From contig CM034105.1 in the NCBI GenBank assembly GCA_019914945.1, positions 13,454,001-13,518,000 of the forward strand: a DNA stretch of 64,000 nt. Reading direction: 5' to 3'. The stretch comes from Typha latifolia (Eukaryota; Streptophyta; Magnoliopsida; Poales; Typhaceae). Both the position numbers and the translations under genes were made by a program. Below, piece after piece: positions 1 through 23,726 of this stretch. Below the pieces are notes generated by a model that worked only from the letters and a program-made list of their open reading frames with translations, did no database searches and was not told where the DNA came from. Position 1 is the stretch's first letter, and each line of letters begins with the position of its first letter.

Positions 1-2692
1 AAGTAAAATGCCAGGGATTGCTTGGATTTCAGTAGATGAGTACCCTCTCACAGTGAGGGCCAAGTGGGAAAACATGAACCCTACCACTATAGTCATAGAT
101 GTGGTGCAGATCAAGAACACATCCCTATACTTCAGCTCCTTAGTAGGTGAAAATTCAAATATAAAGCTGTAATTTATGCGCGTCTTTCTCCACATGAAAA
201 TGTTACATCCATAGAGGAACAGGTGCAGAAACAAGAGGCTGAACATGCTGCAGTTCATACATTTGATGTTAACAAATGCTATATAAGAATCACGGCTACT
301 AAGGTGCAGATTTGGATTTATACCTCAAGACAGGGTAGACAGTTTCCATGTAGATAGAATCCGATTGCTGAGTATACATACCAGCTATATGTGCAATTAT
401 ACAGTAACCGATGAACAATGCAATGAAGCATCCCATAAATAGGCCTATAACAAGAATACAAATACAATCAGAAGATAATGAATATAATGCTTTGAGACGT
501 ATAAGCTAGATGACTGAAAAATTACCAATAAAGAAAGTGACGGTATGTGACTCTTGGCGTTGAGTAGGCTTGAGGTACCTCATGGCCTTTCTCTTGTTAT
601 CTTCAGCAAAATGTTTGACGAAAATCTCTTCAACCTCATCCATTAGTTTAATTGCCTGTAAATATGATTCTTTAGCTACAAGTTTGAGTACTTGCCTAAT
701 ACTTCTGGTTAGTTAAGAGTTAACCTCAAGGAATATAATTTGGTTATAATTCAAGTTATTTATGTCTGTATGTGTATAAAGAGATTGAGATAGACTTGCC
801 TTGTCTGAGCTATTGAAATAGGAGCTCTCAACAACTTTGAGATATATGGGTAGCACTTGTTTACCTGTCACCTGAGGTATGAATAGATTAATACAACTTT
901 CATGAATTGTACTGATAAGAACTCAAGAAAAAGAAGATCAAACAAAATATAAGACCTTGTCAAACTTCTTCAAGATCTTTACAAAAGCCAGCATGTTCAG
1001 GTTCCTGTTGACGAAATAGTTGTATTAGTACTAGCAGTAATCTGAATACTAGTTATTCATGCTAATTTTCATTGCTTATCACCAAAGGAAAAATATTGTT
1101 AATTCTAGATGAATATACTAACCGATAAGTTCTGAGGTATCCTAATCCTTTGTATAACTCGGTAAAGGCCCCTCGGATCATCTTCTCCGCACGATGAAGC
1201 TTAGTCTTGTTGATACTTAGCTTGTTCCCACCCTCAGGGCCACATCTCTTCTGCTGACTTACTAAATCCTCCCAAACTAAGTATGTAAGAGCAGATATAG
1301 TCCTAGTAGGTGTAGTAAGAGGTATATTGATCTTTAGGTTCTTCCCCTGAAAACTTATTAACCTCCCTGAGAGGCTTCTAAACTTCCCTTCTTCTCTTCT
1401 AGCCTTCAGTAGTGTCCCTGAATCATCTAGCCTCCGCGAGCTCGACAACTGCTCCTCAATCCTTCCAAATTCTATATGTAAGTTATTTTGGTTTTGATCC
1501 TGGTCTATTATTCCCCTTGTGGATTCCTCCTCTGCTCTCAACCAAAGAAAAAAAGAAGATAAAACTATTACGCTAAATACAATGTAATGTAGCATTCATA
1601 AGATAGAAATGAGATCATAAGCTCTAGGTAGACCAAAGAAGGAGAATGACATGAGAAATATGATGATGTATTTCACACCAAGGTAATTGATTTTAGAACA
1701 TCAATAATTCTCTTTCCTTTTTACTTAGACTTTAAATCTGATTATATTGTTTTGCCTACCTTATCATGATAATGTTTGTAATTAGTGCAATAATCATGAT
1801 AAGTTGTCATGATCTTTACTAAAACTAATGCACTTACCAGATGTAATTGAACAAGATATAGAAGGATCCTCCTTTGAGTCATTACTATCAGGACCCTTTC
1901 CTTTCTGCTGCTTGAGTGCAGCCTTGAGCTCAAGAAGGATATCCATCTGCTTCTTTAGGCATTCTCCTCTCTCCAAGTACTCCTTCTCCTTTCCCTTGTA
2001 GAACTGATTCACCTTGTTGAGCTGAAGGTCGAGCATCATGAAGAACTCTTTGGCCGCTTCAGTGTCGGCGAATTGCTCTAACAACTCGGTCTCATACAAG
2101 TCTCCGCTGCTTGCAGAGCTCGCGAGCTTCTTATGAACCTAAAAGAAGACAAATGTAACATATTAAAGCAGAGCAAATCATTAGAAAGTGATTATAACGA
2201 GCAAGATGATCTCTTCATGAGAATCTTGAGGTCCTACATTATAATATATACATTGTCCTAAATAGCTAGGAGAAAGAAGAAGAGAAGTACTTTCAATCCA
2301 TGTTCCTCCATAGAGTGAACAATGGAGAGGCTATGATAGGCTAGAGACAAGGGTATAAATTAAATGTCAGAATTCACTATGTTCTTTAAAAACTTGAAGC
2401 TGATAGAAAATAATGAATTTAGTCGTTTATATTGTAAACAAAGTTAACTTGTGGATGCCTGTATGACTCCATGGTGCTTGTGTGGATAGGATCTAAACAG
2501 AGAGAGCTTCCCCAAGGGAGAGAGGAGTCTCTGAGCTAAAGGAGGCTGTGGTGGCTTGTCCATGAGACCTTGGTGATCAGGACCAAGAGCTTGCATCCTT
2601 TTGAGGTCCTTCTTCAACTTCCAGTAATCCACAAAGGCTTCCTTCCACTCAGGAACAAGCTGCCCTTCATACTGCTTAGAAAACTTCACCAT
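1..2692 (-). CDS. PHO1: PHO1-type phosphate exporter, 3' end outside window
   Basis: SPX-EXS membrane protein of the PHO1 family, which exports inorganic phosphate for root-to-shoot loading. Exons read by eye: 2692-2459, 2138-1838, 1534-1123, 1004-956, 871-800, 655-526, 444-324 and 247-1 (open at the window edge). Phases agree throughout and give 522 residues of a family that is usually about 780-830. The N-terminus [20 protein letters not shown] and the segments [18 protein letters not shown] and [15 protein letters not shown] form the tripartite SPX domain, which in this family senses inositol pyrophosphates through lysines. Exons 7-8 carry the first membrane spans ([35 protein letters not shown]). 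The C-terminal EXS domain lies beyond the window. Two donors are GC rather than GT: after exon 1 (CAG/GCATCC) and exon 5 (AAG/GCAAGT). Start chosen because MVKF is the family start. Confidence 0.93.
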
Positions 2693-2768
2693 ATTTACCT
2701 CCTTTTTGTCTCAAGGATTGGTAATGAATAGGCTTTGGATGTGTTTTTGAAGAGAGACTCATGAGTGA

Positions 2769-2778
2769 CTATATATAG
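2769..2778 (-). promoter_or_regulatory. TATA box of the PHO1 gene
   Basis: TATATA at 2771-2776 reads on the minus strand about 80 bases upstream of the PHO1 start codon at 2692, leaving room for a leader of roughly 50 bases. No exact P1BS phosphate-response site (GNATATNC) was found nearby by eye. Confidence 0.5.
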
Positions 2779-5700
2779 TTGATGAGGTTAGAGTTAGGGA
2801 AGAGGAGGTGAAGAAAAGATGGAAGGAGAGCATCATTTGTGGGTGTTGGAAGACAGCACATTCTAAGATATCCTATGCATAAGGCTTGTAGTTAATATAC
2901 TTAGCACCTTCCCCTCCACTTGGCCATGGTGGCTTGGATTCTCCAAGGGAGAAGGAGAGAGGGAGAAGGGAGGGAAGGGAGAGGGGTTGGAAGAGAGAAG
3001 GTGCATAAGAGAGTGGAAGGGTGTGGGTCCAGCATTTGGTTGGTGCTCGAGGGTCACTTCATGGGTGCTCATAAAAGAGGACACACACAGAGGTACACTT
3101 TGCCACCTTTGTAGTTTTTTCTCAGGTGTTGGATGTCTACAATGCTTCTAAAGTTAAAGCCTTGGTCTATTTCAGCAAGGTCTTATTCGTTCATTATATT
3201 TAAATTTTGATAGAAAACTTAATTACTTACTTACGTTTTACACTGTCGATTAAAGACAGATCAGATAAAGGAGAAAGATCTCACTTATGTATGGATAAGA
3301 CCTCATTATCTACAATTGGCAGGCAAAGTAATAAGACTTTTAGGCAAATGGCCCTTGATTCATGCAAAGGATGTTTAAGAGCCATAAGAGAGGGATCCCT
3401 TTAGAGCAATCTGATGGACACTAGCATGAAGAGAAAAGGAATTCCTTTGTCAATTTTCCACTTCAAAAAGGATGCCTGCCTTTAATCTTTTAAAAGATTA
3501 TCCTGCAATTAGGCAGAGGACAAGTTGCATGCATGGCTCAAAGCCATACCTATCACATTGTATAATTTAGCTAATTCTCAGGACTTTCTTTGCTAAATAT
3601 CATACCAGGCTCATCAATTATGTGAAAATCTTGTTCTTCATGGAACTTAAAAGGTATTTCAGCATTGCTGAATAGAGGTCATTACTTCTGTTTTTCTTTT
3701 TTTTATAATCTTTCTCCTTTTGGTAATCACTATTGATCGCAATTGCTTGTAAGGCATGATTCAGCTACTCTCAAGTTTAAATATTGATGATGGTGAAAGT
3801 TCATGATAAAAGGAGAAATGCGGCGACAAGGCATTACATTTTGAATCATGAAGTCTTAACTTTATATTATCTTCAAACCTCCTTTTTTTTATTATAAAAT
3901 TTCAGATGATGTCGGTGCAAGAAGATACGGAAGTGTTTTCGTGAGTGTGCCCGCGATTTTAGTGTTTATAATCTCCTTTAAGGGACATTTAAAGGTTCCA
4001 CTACTAAGCAAGAACTTTTCTCATGCATCTTTAGCATGCCATTCCTTCTCAGACTAGTTTCATGGCCAACCATGTTTAGCTAACTTGCACAAGTAGGCCA
4101 TTTCCTCAAATTACAATTGCTTGTAAAGCTCAATGCGCAATGGCGCTTTGTGGTGGAAATGGTGTTACTTGCTATCTTTAGCACAAACAACAGTTAAACA
4201 TATTATATTTTGAAATCACAGAGTTCATCATATATACCTCTGTGTATCAAATGTGACCCTTTTAGTGTCAAAAAGTACCCACACAAAAGAAAAAAAGAAG
4301 AAGAAGCTCACAACACTATCATATCATTAAGGAGTCTGATCAAATAAATAACTAAAGTTGAAGACTCCCTTTCTATCTCACAGCACTACTCAAGTGATAG
4401 ATCTGCGGAAATTGGACATCGTATACCGACCAGAATGTCATAAGTGGCCAACACTGTCATGAGCACTGAAGGATCTTTTTGGCAAAATATTTGAAGCTGC
4501 ATGATGTGGAATTCTACCGGTCTGAAACCTCTTTCATATGACTATTAATGTCAAGTATTTACCATGTATGACGTCCTCGTAGGATAGAAAAATAAGATGT
4601 AAATAATTGATATATAGTAAATAATAGGCTTGGTTTTCATGTTGACTTGATTTCCATCCTCCTATTTCAGTTGCGATCAAGATTACGAGCACTGGTCTAA
4701 CAAGGTCACAATTAGTTTGACGGATTGCTATACAAATAACTTGATTATAAGGTACAAATGAATTTCAATTTCCATGAAAAACTTTACGCTTTTCTGAAGG
4801 AGCAAATCCATTGCAGCCCCTGTTTTGGAAATTTTCTGTAGCCTGTGTATTTTCAGTAGGTTATGATCAATTTAAAATTTTCTTTAAAGCTGTGTATTAT
4901 TTGGTAGCCAACATTACTCACAAAATTAGGAAATTGCTGCAATTGAGACTGCAGAGAATCCTCTTCTCTTTTCGGAGTCGATAAAAGTATAGTATCAATT
5001 AGCTGGATAAGGAGGAAAGAAAAGCTTAATTATTCTAAGTTCAGAAAGAATATGTGCTGAATATTCCTTATCATCATTCATACTCACTCACAATAATACC
5101 AGTGCTGGCAGTTAAAAAAAGCTTGCCTGCTATTCTTTTTTTTCAAAAAGAAAAAAAGATTTTATCGTTGACATGACATTGTGCATGAGCATATATGCTA
5201 AATCTCTTATCTAATGATGAAAGTTTTCGCTTTTCTTCAAAAGAAGACATGTATAAATTATAAGTAGCTAGAGATTTGGAGCTAAGCATAAAAACATAGC
5301 ATTTTTTTTTCTCTCCATATTATGCATGAATTCCATTTCGCTAATTTTGGTGTTGCAGATCTCTTTTAACATTTGCAATCAAATTTAAGTCTTTTATTTC
5401 AGAGAAGTATACCTATAATAAACTTCAAAGAAGTTTCTTTCCATGGCAGAGCTTCATAGGCACTACACTTTTTGGTCAGTTTTTGCCAATATCCCTGTGA
5501 GGCTTCCGAGTCACATAATAGGTATGTGGGATATTATTCTGAGGATCAATTTGAGAATCCATTAAGAATCCTCAGTCCTTTCTGCTCCCCAAACCTTAAG
5601 CACTCAGACCAAATGCTTGTCCTAGTCTTATTGCATTCTCCCCCACTACTCTCTAACTTTATATCATACTTCAAAGATTAGCCAGTGACATCAAAGATAT

Positions 5701-7106
5701 TGTTACTTTTCCCCTGAACTGTCCAAGAAGACCTATTGTTCGGCGAAAGAGCTCCACTTTTTGCCTTAAATGAAGCCTTTGGATTTTGATCAGAGGATCA
5801 GCAAGTAGGCCAGTAGGTTGTAGCAGTGGTCGCAATCTAAGCGAAAGATATTTCAGAGGTTTTCGATTCAATAATGCCATCATTTTTCTTGTGATGTGCT
5901 TGCTCTCTCATGTTACATTTGAACTTTGATTTGATTCATACCACACACACAACACACACACACACACACAAAAGTGTCTAGTTGACTCAATCAAGTGGTG
6001 ACATGATATTTATCATGATGATTCTTTTCTAATTTCTGAGGATTTTATGATGAGTAAATTCGCCTACGTAACTCTTAAATCGCACATTTTGTTTGCTCTC
6101 ATTCGAGCAAATTGCATAATAATTCCCTCTTGCTGGTATCAAAGCCTGAATTCCATTCCTCAACTAAGTCTATCAGTATGTTCTTTCCAGTGTCTTATTC
6201 CTTTCATTCAGAGCATAGGATTCCTCTCAATAAATAGAATTCCTAACAGTGCTTCATCCCAACAAAAGAACAATTCTACTTTAAAAGTTGAGAGGAAAAT
6301 GCTAATTATCTTCTCCTAATCATCTACACTTCACAGTAAAGACATGAAACCAACATCCAGAAGCATTCTCAAAATACTGTTAAACTTAATTTTCATTCAG
6401 TATATTCCATACTTTGCATCATTCGAGGGGCACGTGGGCATCGGTTACCGCTCTACGAGTGTATTATTTTTGTTCCTGTTAATGATTCTGATGCTCAGAA
6501 TCAAATACTTCTTGTGTGTAACGTGTGACTCTGAAAGATTAGCACTGAAAATTCTTAGTGTAATTATAGTTCTAAATGTAGTTGAAAGCTGAATGGATCA
6601 AGAGAATGATAGAAATATGCTGAGGAATAAACTCAATTCTTGCTCAGGGTAGAAGAGGTAAGAAAATTTTCACATTATCATGGAATATATCTTGGAATCA
6701 AAAGAAGGTGACAGATACTGAACTCTAATTAAGAATCTAGCAAGAGCTAGCCTTTTTCATTCCAAACCCTATCTTTTATCGATAATATGATTCAGATCCT
6801 TGGTTTGCACTATTTACAATCTGAGACATTTCTTTTCGAATATTTACGCAAAAGGGGCTGATATTTTTTAGCCTTAAAGTTTTTTTTTTTTAAAAAAAAA
6901 AAATCCAACATCTTCCATGTAATATATTTTCCAAAATCCAACATTAATTGCTCAACATTTCAACCTTTTATTTTAACAAATGCAAACCTCTCTCTGCCTC
7001 TTTTATGAGAAACCCAAAAGAAATAAAATAATAATAAACATCAAATACGTAATTTTAATTATATGATTTCACTCCATCTCTAGATCTCTCTCTCTCCCTC
7101 TCTCTT
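2779..7106. other. Intergenic DNA between PHO1 and the AGP gene
   Basis: AT-rich sequence without a convincing exon on either strand. Short open frames (for example near 2920, 3207, 5472, 6047 and 6344) lack family similarity, good splice partners and codon bias. It holds a CA microsatellite and a T-run followed directly by an A-run near 6880-6902 that could fold on itself. I see nothing else. Confidence 0.6.
5941..5972. repeat. CA/AC microsatellite
   Basis: Runs of CA dinucleotides with one interruption, in the PHO1-AGP intergenic region. Simple sequence repeat, likely length-polymorphic. Confidence 0.9.
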
Positions 7107-7876
7107 CTACCAAAACGCCAGGAGTAAAATTGTAACCAATATCATTTGCAGCCACCTTCCATTATATGTCCCATTGCTTCCATTCTGCAATTAAGATTCA
7201 AGACATGACATAATTAACAACGAGTATAAAGGAATTAGTTTAATTTCTGGATACTCTGCTAGCCAATCAAAGACTGCCAGATACCAAGAGTTAGTTGGAG
7301 TTAGTTAATTACCAAATCAAGTGGCTGTGGTGCCGGGCCCACTACGTCCTCATCCGGCGGTGTTGGCGCCGCCGGCGCCGGTGGGCTTTGCACGACCGGG
7401 GCCGGTGCCGGAGCGTGCTTCTTCTTATGCCTTCTTTTCTTGTGCCTCCTTTTTCCCTTCGCCGGCGCCGGCGCCGGCGCCGGCGCAAGTACTGACGGCA
7501 CTGGTGCCGCCACAGGCGCTACCGTAGGCGCTACAGTTGGCACCGGCACCGGCGGCGACACTGGCGGCATTACAGGTGGCGGCAATGCAGGTGGCGGCGA
7601 TACTGGCGGCGATACCGGTGGCGGTGACACTGGTGGCGGCGACACCGGTGGCGGCGATACTGGTGCTGGTAAAGGTGGTGGAAGTGAAACTTGAGGTGGT
7701 GGAGTTACAGAAGGCGGTAATGCGACAGGAGGCGGCGTCGACACCGTCGGGGCGACGGCAGTGCCCGGCGCCGGCTGCTGGGATGGCCCACCGGCCGGCG
7801 CTTGGCCGACGGCGGCGCCAAGCTGGACGACAAGAAGGGTGGCTACAAAGGAGTAGAGCCACCATAAGGCCTCCAT
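7107..7876 (-). CDS. Lysine-rich arabinogalactan protein, GPI-anchored
   Basis: Cell-surface proteoglycan core protein of the classical lysine-rich AGP type (AGP17/18/19-like). Exon 1 (7876-7313) encodes a signal peptide (MEALWWLYSFVATLLVVQ...), with likely cleavage before the Gln of QAPAGG. A long Pro/Ala/Ser/Thr/Val tract with repeated SPPPV and AP motifs follows (hydroxyproline and arabinogalactan addition sites), then a basic patch KGKRRHKKRRHKKKH at about residues 141-155, then more AP motifs. Read without splicing, the frame ends VIN-stop and has no anchor signal. A GT donor after 7313 and an AG acceptor before 7184 add exon 2 (7184-7107, phase 0), encoding NGSNGTYNGRW followed by LQMILVTILLLAFW and stop. 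That is a small-residue cleavage site plus hydrophobic tail, as expected of a GPI signal. Spliced product about 213 residues. Exon 1 is very GC-rich. Confidence 0.85.
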
Positions 7877-9032
7877 GCTAGAGGATAATTTGCCTACAGA
7901 GATGGTTGCAAGTGATCAATGTGGTAGTGTTATCGAACAAGATGGTTATTATATGCTTATAGATTTAGAGATCTAGAGATCTAGAGAGAGAGAGAGGCTT
8001 GGAATTGAAGGAAGGTGGTTGCATTGATAGGTAGATAGATTAAAATGACATAAGAACAACCTCATAGGAAAAAGTGCTTGCTTTTACCTTTAATGAAAGA
8101 CACCAGCTGGAATAATTTATGAATGAATGCATGAGAAGAAATTTTTTCTCATTTTTAGTTCTTTAGGTTAGATAAGATGTCATCTTCCAAATTCCAATGA
8201 TGGAAGTTGGTGACTCTCCACTCTACCACTTCATTATTGGTTGGATTTGTCACACATGCTTGCTTGTGCATGGCTGGAGATTTCAAAGAAAAATTAAAGT
8301 TTTGGTGTACCATAATGTGTGGATTATTTCACAATCTCATATAAATAAGCCCTTTTAATCATCTAACCTCTACTTATTAAATGAGGAATTTACAGAAATA
8401 ATATGAGAATATATCTATATATACAAACCTTTCTTGAATGATGATGGCAATTGAATTGATAGAAAATAACATGAAGGAAGGAATCAAGATTATAGACAAT
8501 GAATGACAAAAATGATCCAAAAAAGAGTCTCTAATATCTATAATAAACTTGATAGTATTGGTACGATCGATACAATTGCACAAGGAAAGATCGTCGGAGA
8601 AATGATAACATCTAGCTATTAGACGTTTATATCATAGTATATATGCTCTTATCAAAACTCAACACAAACTTTTCTCCAAAGTTATCTAATTTTATTTATG
8701 TTTGCATAAAATTTGCCTTTTAATTACCCCAAAAAAGAAAAAAAAGAATGAAGAAGAAACCAAAAATAATATGCATATGCAAGTGATGACGTCACCATAT
8801 CCATTACGTCAACATAGTCATTGAGGAAAATAAAATATTTTATCGCCCTCGATGTTGACAAATTGTTCAAGTAAAGCTTATCAGTAAGCATATATTTGAA
8901 AACACTACGTGCACCAACAAAGAGGACTCTGAAATAAACTCCTCGCAGATAGAAACAGACAAATGGCAAAACCCAGGTCACATGCATCGGTGGGTGTCGC
9001 CCATGTTGGTCTCGGTAAGGATTATGGAAAAT
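7877..9032. other. Divergent intergenic region, AGP to thiolase
   Basis: No coding exon seen. The AGP side has a CT-rich leader (GAGAGA at 7985-7996 on the plus strand) and an AT-rich TATA-like stretch near 7948-7960. The thiolase side carries the bZIP-type boxes and TATA box listed separately. Confidence 0.55.
8787..8811. promoter_or_regulatory. Paired bZIP-type boxes (TGACGTCA and TTACGTCA)
   Basis: A perfect palindrome TGACGTCA at 8787-8794 and TTACGTCA at 8804-8811 lie 17 bases apart, about 225-245 bases upstream of the thiolase TATA box. These match the C-box/as-1-like core bound by plant bZIP (TGA-class) factors. Binding is inferred from motif only. Confidence 0.4.
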
Positions 9033-9039
9033 TATAAAT
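9033..9039 (+). promoter_or_regulatory. TATA box of the thiolase gene
   Basis: TATAAAT, with transcription expected about 30 bases downstream. The leader then contains a strong donor at 9110/9111 (AAAG/GTGAGTC) and a pyrimidine-rich acceptor ending at 9460. A leader intron 9111-9460 is therefore likely, with the start codon at 9491 in the second exon. Confidence 0.5.
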
Positions 9040-9362
9040 CCCACCCCAAGCTTTCGTGTTTCCTCTTCCTCTCCCGGTGTGTGCCGAACGAAGCGAGAAA
9101 GAGCGCAAAGGTGAGTCTTTTTTTTTTTTGCCGTTCGAAATCCTAGGAAATTTCTTCAAGATGGGAGTTTTATTAAGCCGTATTTGCAATATAGCGATCG
9201 AAATCTCTTATGGTAGTAAGTTTTCTCGACGGTTCTCGTCGTCTCTTTGATGAATTTGTTGCGTTCTCTGCTTTTGTCCTGGGCGGGGTCCTTGAGTGAA
9301 CCTTATATTTATTTCATCCATTTTCGAACGCAATTAGGGTTTTACCCGTTCTCTATATGTGA

Positions 9363-9405
9363 AATTTCGAATTGCTATCAGGATCAATGATAGCAATTCG
9401 AAATT
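9363..9405. repeat. Perfect 18-bp inverted repeat with 7-base loop
   Basis: AATTTCGAATTGCTATCA at 9363-9380 is followed by seven bases and then its exact reverse complement at 9388-9405. It lies in the inferred leader intron of the thiolase gene. The transcript could form a strong hairpin. Confidence 0.9.
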
Positions 9406-9490
9406 AGTGTTTATTGTTTTGCCAATATATGCTTCCGCTGATTCTTTTATCTCTCTTGAGAACTACTAGGTAGTCTCTGATATATTGCTC

Positions 9491-16302
<6,812 letters not shown>

Positions 16303-18380
16303 GTATTTCCAGCTTACAGGTATCTGAATGCATGTCATGGTTTTTTTCAATATGTTTTCAGAAATCTCCTTTGTCAAGTCCGGATATGAGATGTCTTTTT
16401 CTTAAGACATTTGTATATTTCTTCTAACATATTTAAAGCCACATCTTGAAGGTCCTCTGGATCCATTTAATCTTTAAATCATGTGGAAACCAAGTAAAAA
16501 ATGTCTTGTTAAATTTTAGGAACTTATCAAGTGAATAAACAACTACTTTTTGCAGGCCGCAAGCAGTGTTTAAACGTTCTTCACTATGAACGGTGATCTT
16601 ATCTGATGTAATGGAAGACGTATACTATGTTAAGTATACCTTGATCGCAGAAGAAAAGTAATGATCAAGGGAACATTACAGTGCGGAAAACACAGGTCGG
16701 GTGTCCGAGGTGCCAATCTATGAAGTTGAATATCGAGTAAAATGTCTATGCATTGTTATACATTGTCAATTACTTGCATTGAAGTCTGTCTATGTCTATT
16801 AACACCAGTATCCATGTTGCATTAGGACTACCATTTTCATTTCTTTTCTCAGAGAGAAATAACAGGAGCCATGTTGTTGACCTATTCAAAACAATATATT
16901 TTGTGGGAGAACAAGATCAATATAAGTTAATGATATTTGCAATAATCTCCATACCCTACTTTCTCTGAGTACATTATAAAGATACAAGCTTTACTCATGG
17001 GCTTTACATTATATTTCTAGTGTTAACTTTATGCCAAGAATTACTAGAAACATTCTTAGAAAAGAAGAGGATTACTAGAAATTATGGAGGTGATCAATGA
17101 AAAGGGAAAACAAAGGAGCCACAGATATCTGGATTTTATCTCAAGGATAAAGTTTTCGGTTATCTGGGTTGTCATGGTTATTTTATTTCATTATTTACTG
17201 GAAGTTGTATAGAATTTGTTGAACTTGATATCAATGAAATTGCATGAGAAGAAGACAATTGTGTTCTTCTCTGGGTTTCATCAGTCCTTGATAATGAGGA
17301 AGGAGGATTTCCTCTTAAAACCACTGCTCTTGCTTTTCTTTTCTTAGACAGATAAAGGGTTTCATCAGTCCATGTGGCAGAGATACCAGCTGAGACATAG
17401 ATACAAGTATACAACATCTTAGGAAGCATTTCTTACATTTTTGTTGTTCCTTTAAGTAGAAGAAACTTTTACAATTCCCTATACATTCTTTCATCAGATA
17501 ACTTTCAGTGTGTATTTACCAAAAAAAAAAAGAGAGGCAAATTACAGTTTACTACCTCTGAGATTCAGCTTGATTTTAATTTATTTTCTTATACTTCAAA
17601 CTTAAGCATTAGATCTCCTCATGATCCAGTCTAAATAACAACTATTAGATTTTTTTCATTCAGAAATAATTTTTTGTTATAAATAAACTATAAAATGATC
17701 AAACTATTCATATCACTTTCAAATCAGACTATATTTCTATAGAAATAATTAAGTCCATATCGTTCCAGTTAACTGTTGACTAACAATTAAAATTTGATCT
17801 GAACCATACTGTTCTCTAATTTGAAATACAGTGAGTAAGTTAAAATCGGCCTAACCTACATAGGGGTAAATAATAACTTTTCCCTTTACACAAATGAAAA
17901 ATAATAACTTTTCCCTTTACACAAATGAAAAATCTGCTTGCAGAGCAATTTTCAAAAATAACATGAGTTAGAATATAAGCAAGGGTGCATTCATCATTTG
18001 ATTTAGACTATGGAGCTGTTATGACTGATGTTTTGCTCTGTAACCAACTCCCATGAATTTCTTGTTACATCAACCAAATCAGCTACAAAGTGAGCAGTTT
18101 ATCAATTTTATCTTGTAAAGATAAAATTCATTCATATTTGCATTCACATTAAAGAGAAGAAAATTCTTCAATTTTCTTTTGGTAACATCTATGGAAACCA
18201 TAAAATCAACTGCAAGTGGACAATAACACCACAAAACTTGAAGAAATGTAGGATCCCATGTTCTGAAGAGAAAATAACTCCAAAACCCAAAACATTGACT
18301 TCGACTTTACCCGGACACAAAAACACAAAAGTTGGATCTCAATGAAAAGATTCAAACACACATGCATGAAAACTCAAATG
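16303..18380. other. Convergent region between thiolase and TADA
   Basis: Contains the 3' UTRs of two convergent genes and AT-rich spacer. A 31-base unit (starting ATAATAACTTTTCCCTTT) occurs twice in tandem at about 17870-17931. No further gene seen. The minus-strand open frame 17178-17429 has no recognisable similarity. Confidence 0.55.
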
Positions 18381-23498
<5,118 letters not shown>

Positions 23499-23620
23499 GG
23501 CGGGGGTAAGGGTAGAAAAGGAAAATACTAGCGGGTGAAGTTACCGCTCGTAGGAGAAGAAGGTGATGGAGATAGTGGAAAAGGCAGCAGGGAGATAGGA
23601 TAAGGTCGGGGTTCGGTGAG

Positions 23621-23717
23621 CACGTGGCGGGCGACGACTGGGTGGTTTTGGTGGCTCGGTGTTGGAAAGCGAGCAGCTTGATGACAAAGATGACACGTTC
23701 CGAGATCAGACCACGTG
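23621..23717. promoter_or_regulatory. Two G-boxes upstream of TADA
   Basis: CACGTG occurs at 23621-23626 (context CACGTGGC, ABRE-like) and 23712-23717, 120-220 bases upstream of the TADA start. No TATA box is evident in this GC-rich 5' region. G-boxes are bound by bZIP/bHLH factors and are frequent in genes for plastid proteins. Confidence 0.4.
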
Positions 23718-23726
23718 ATAGATGCA

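Noticed and set aside
7425..7881. Alternative-frame open frames across the AGP exon
   Set aside because: They are shadows of a GC-rich repetitive exon; only the minus-strand frame with signal peptide, AP motifs and a splice to a GPI signal makes sense.
9056..9250. 64-codon frame at the thiolase 5' end as N-terminus or targeting peptide
   Set aside because: It crosses the strong donor at 9110/9111. The start at 9491 gives the normal cytosolic N-terminus with perfect phase into DVCIVGV.
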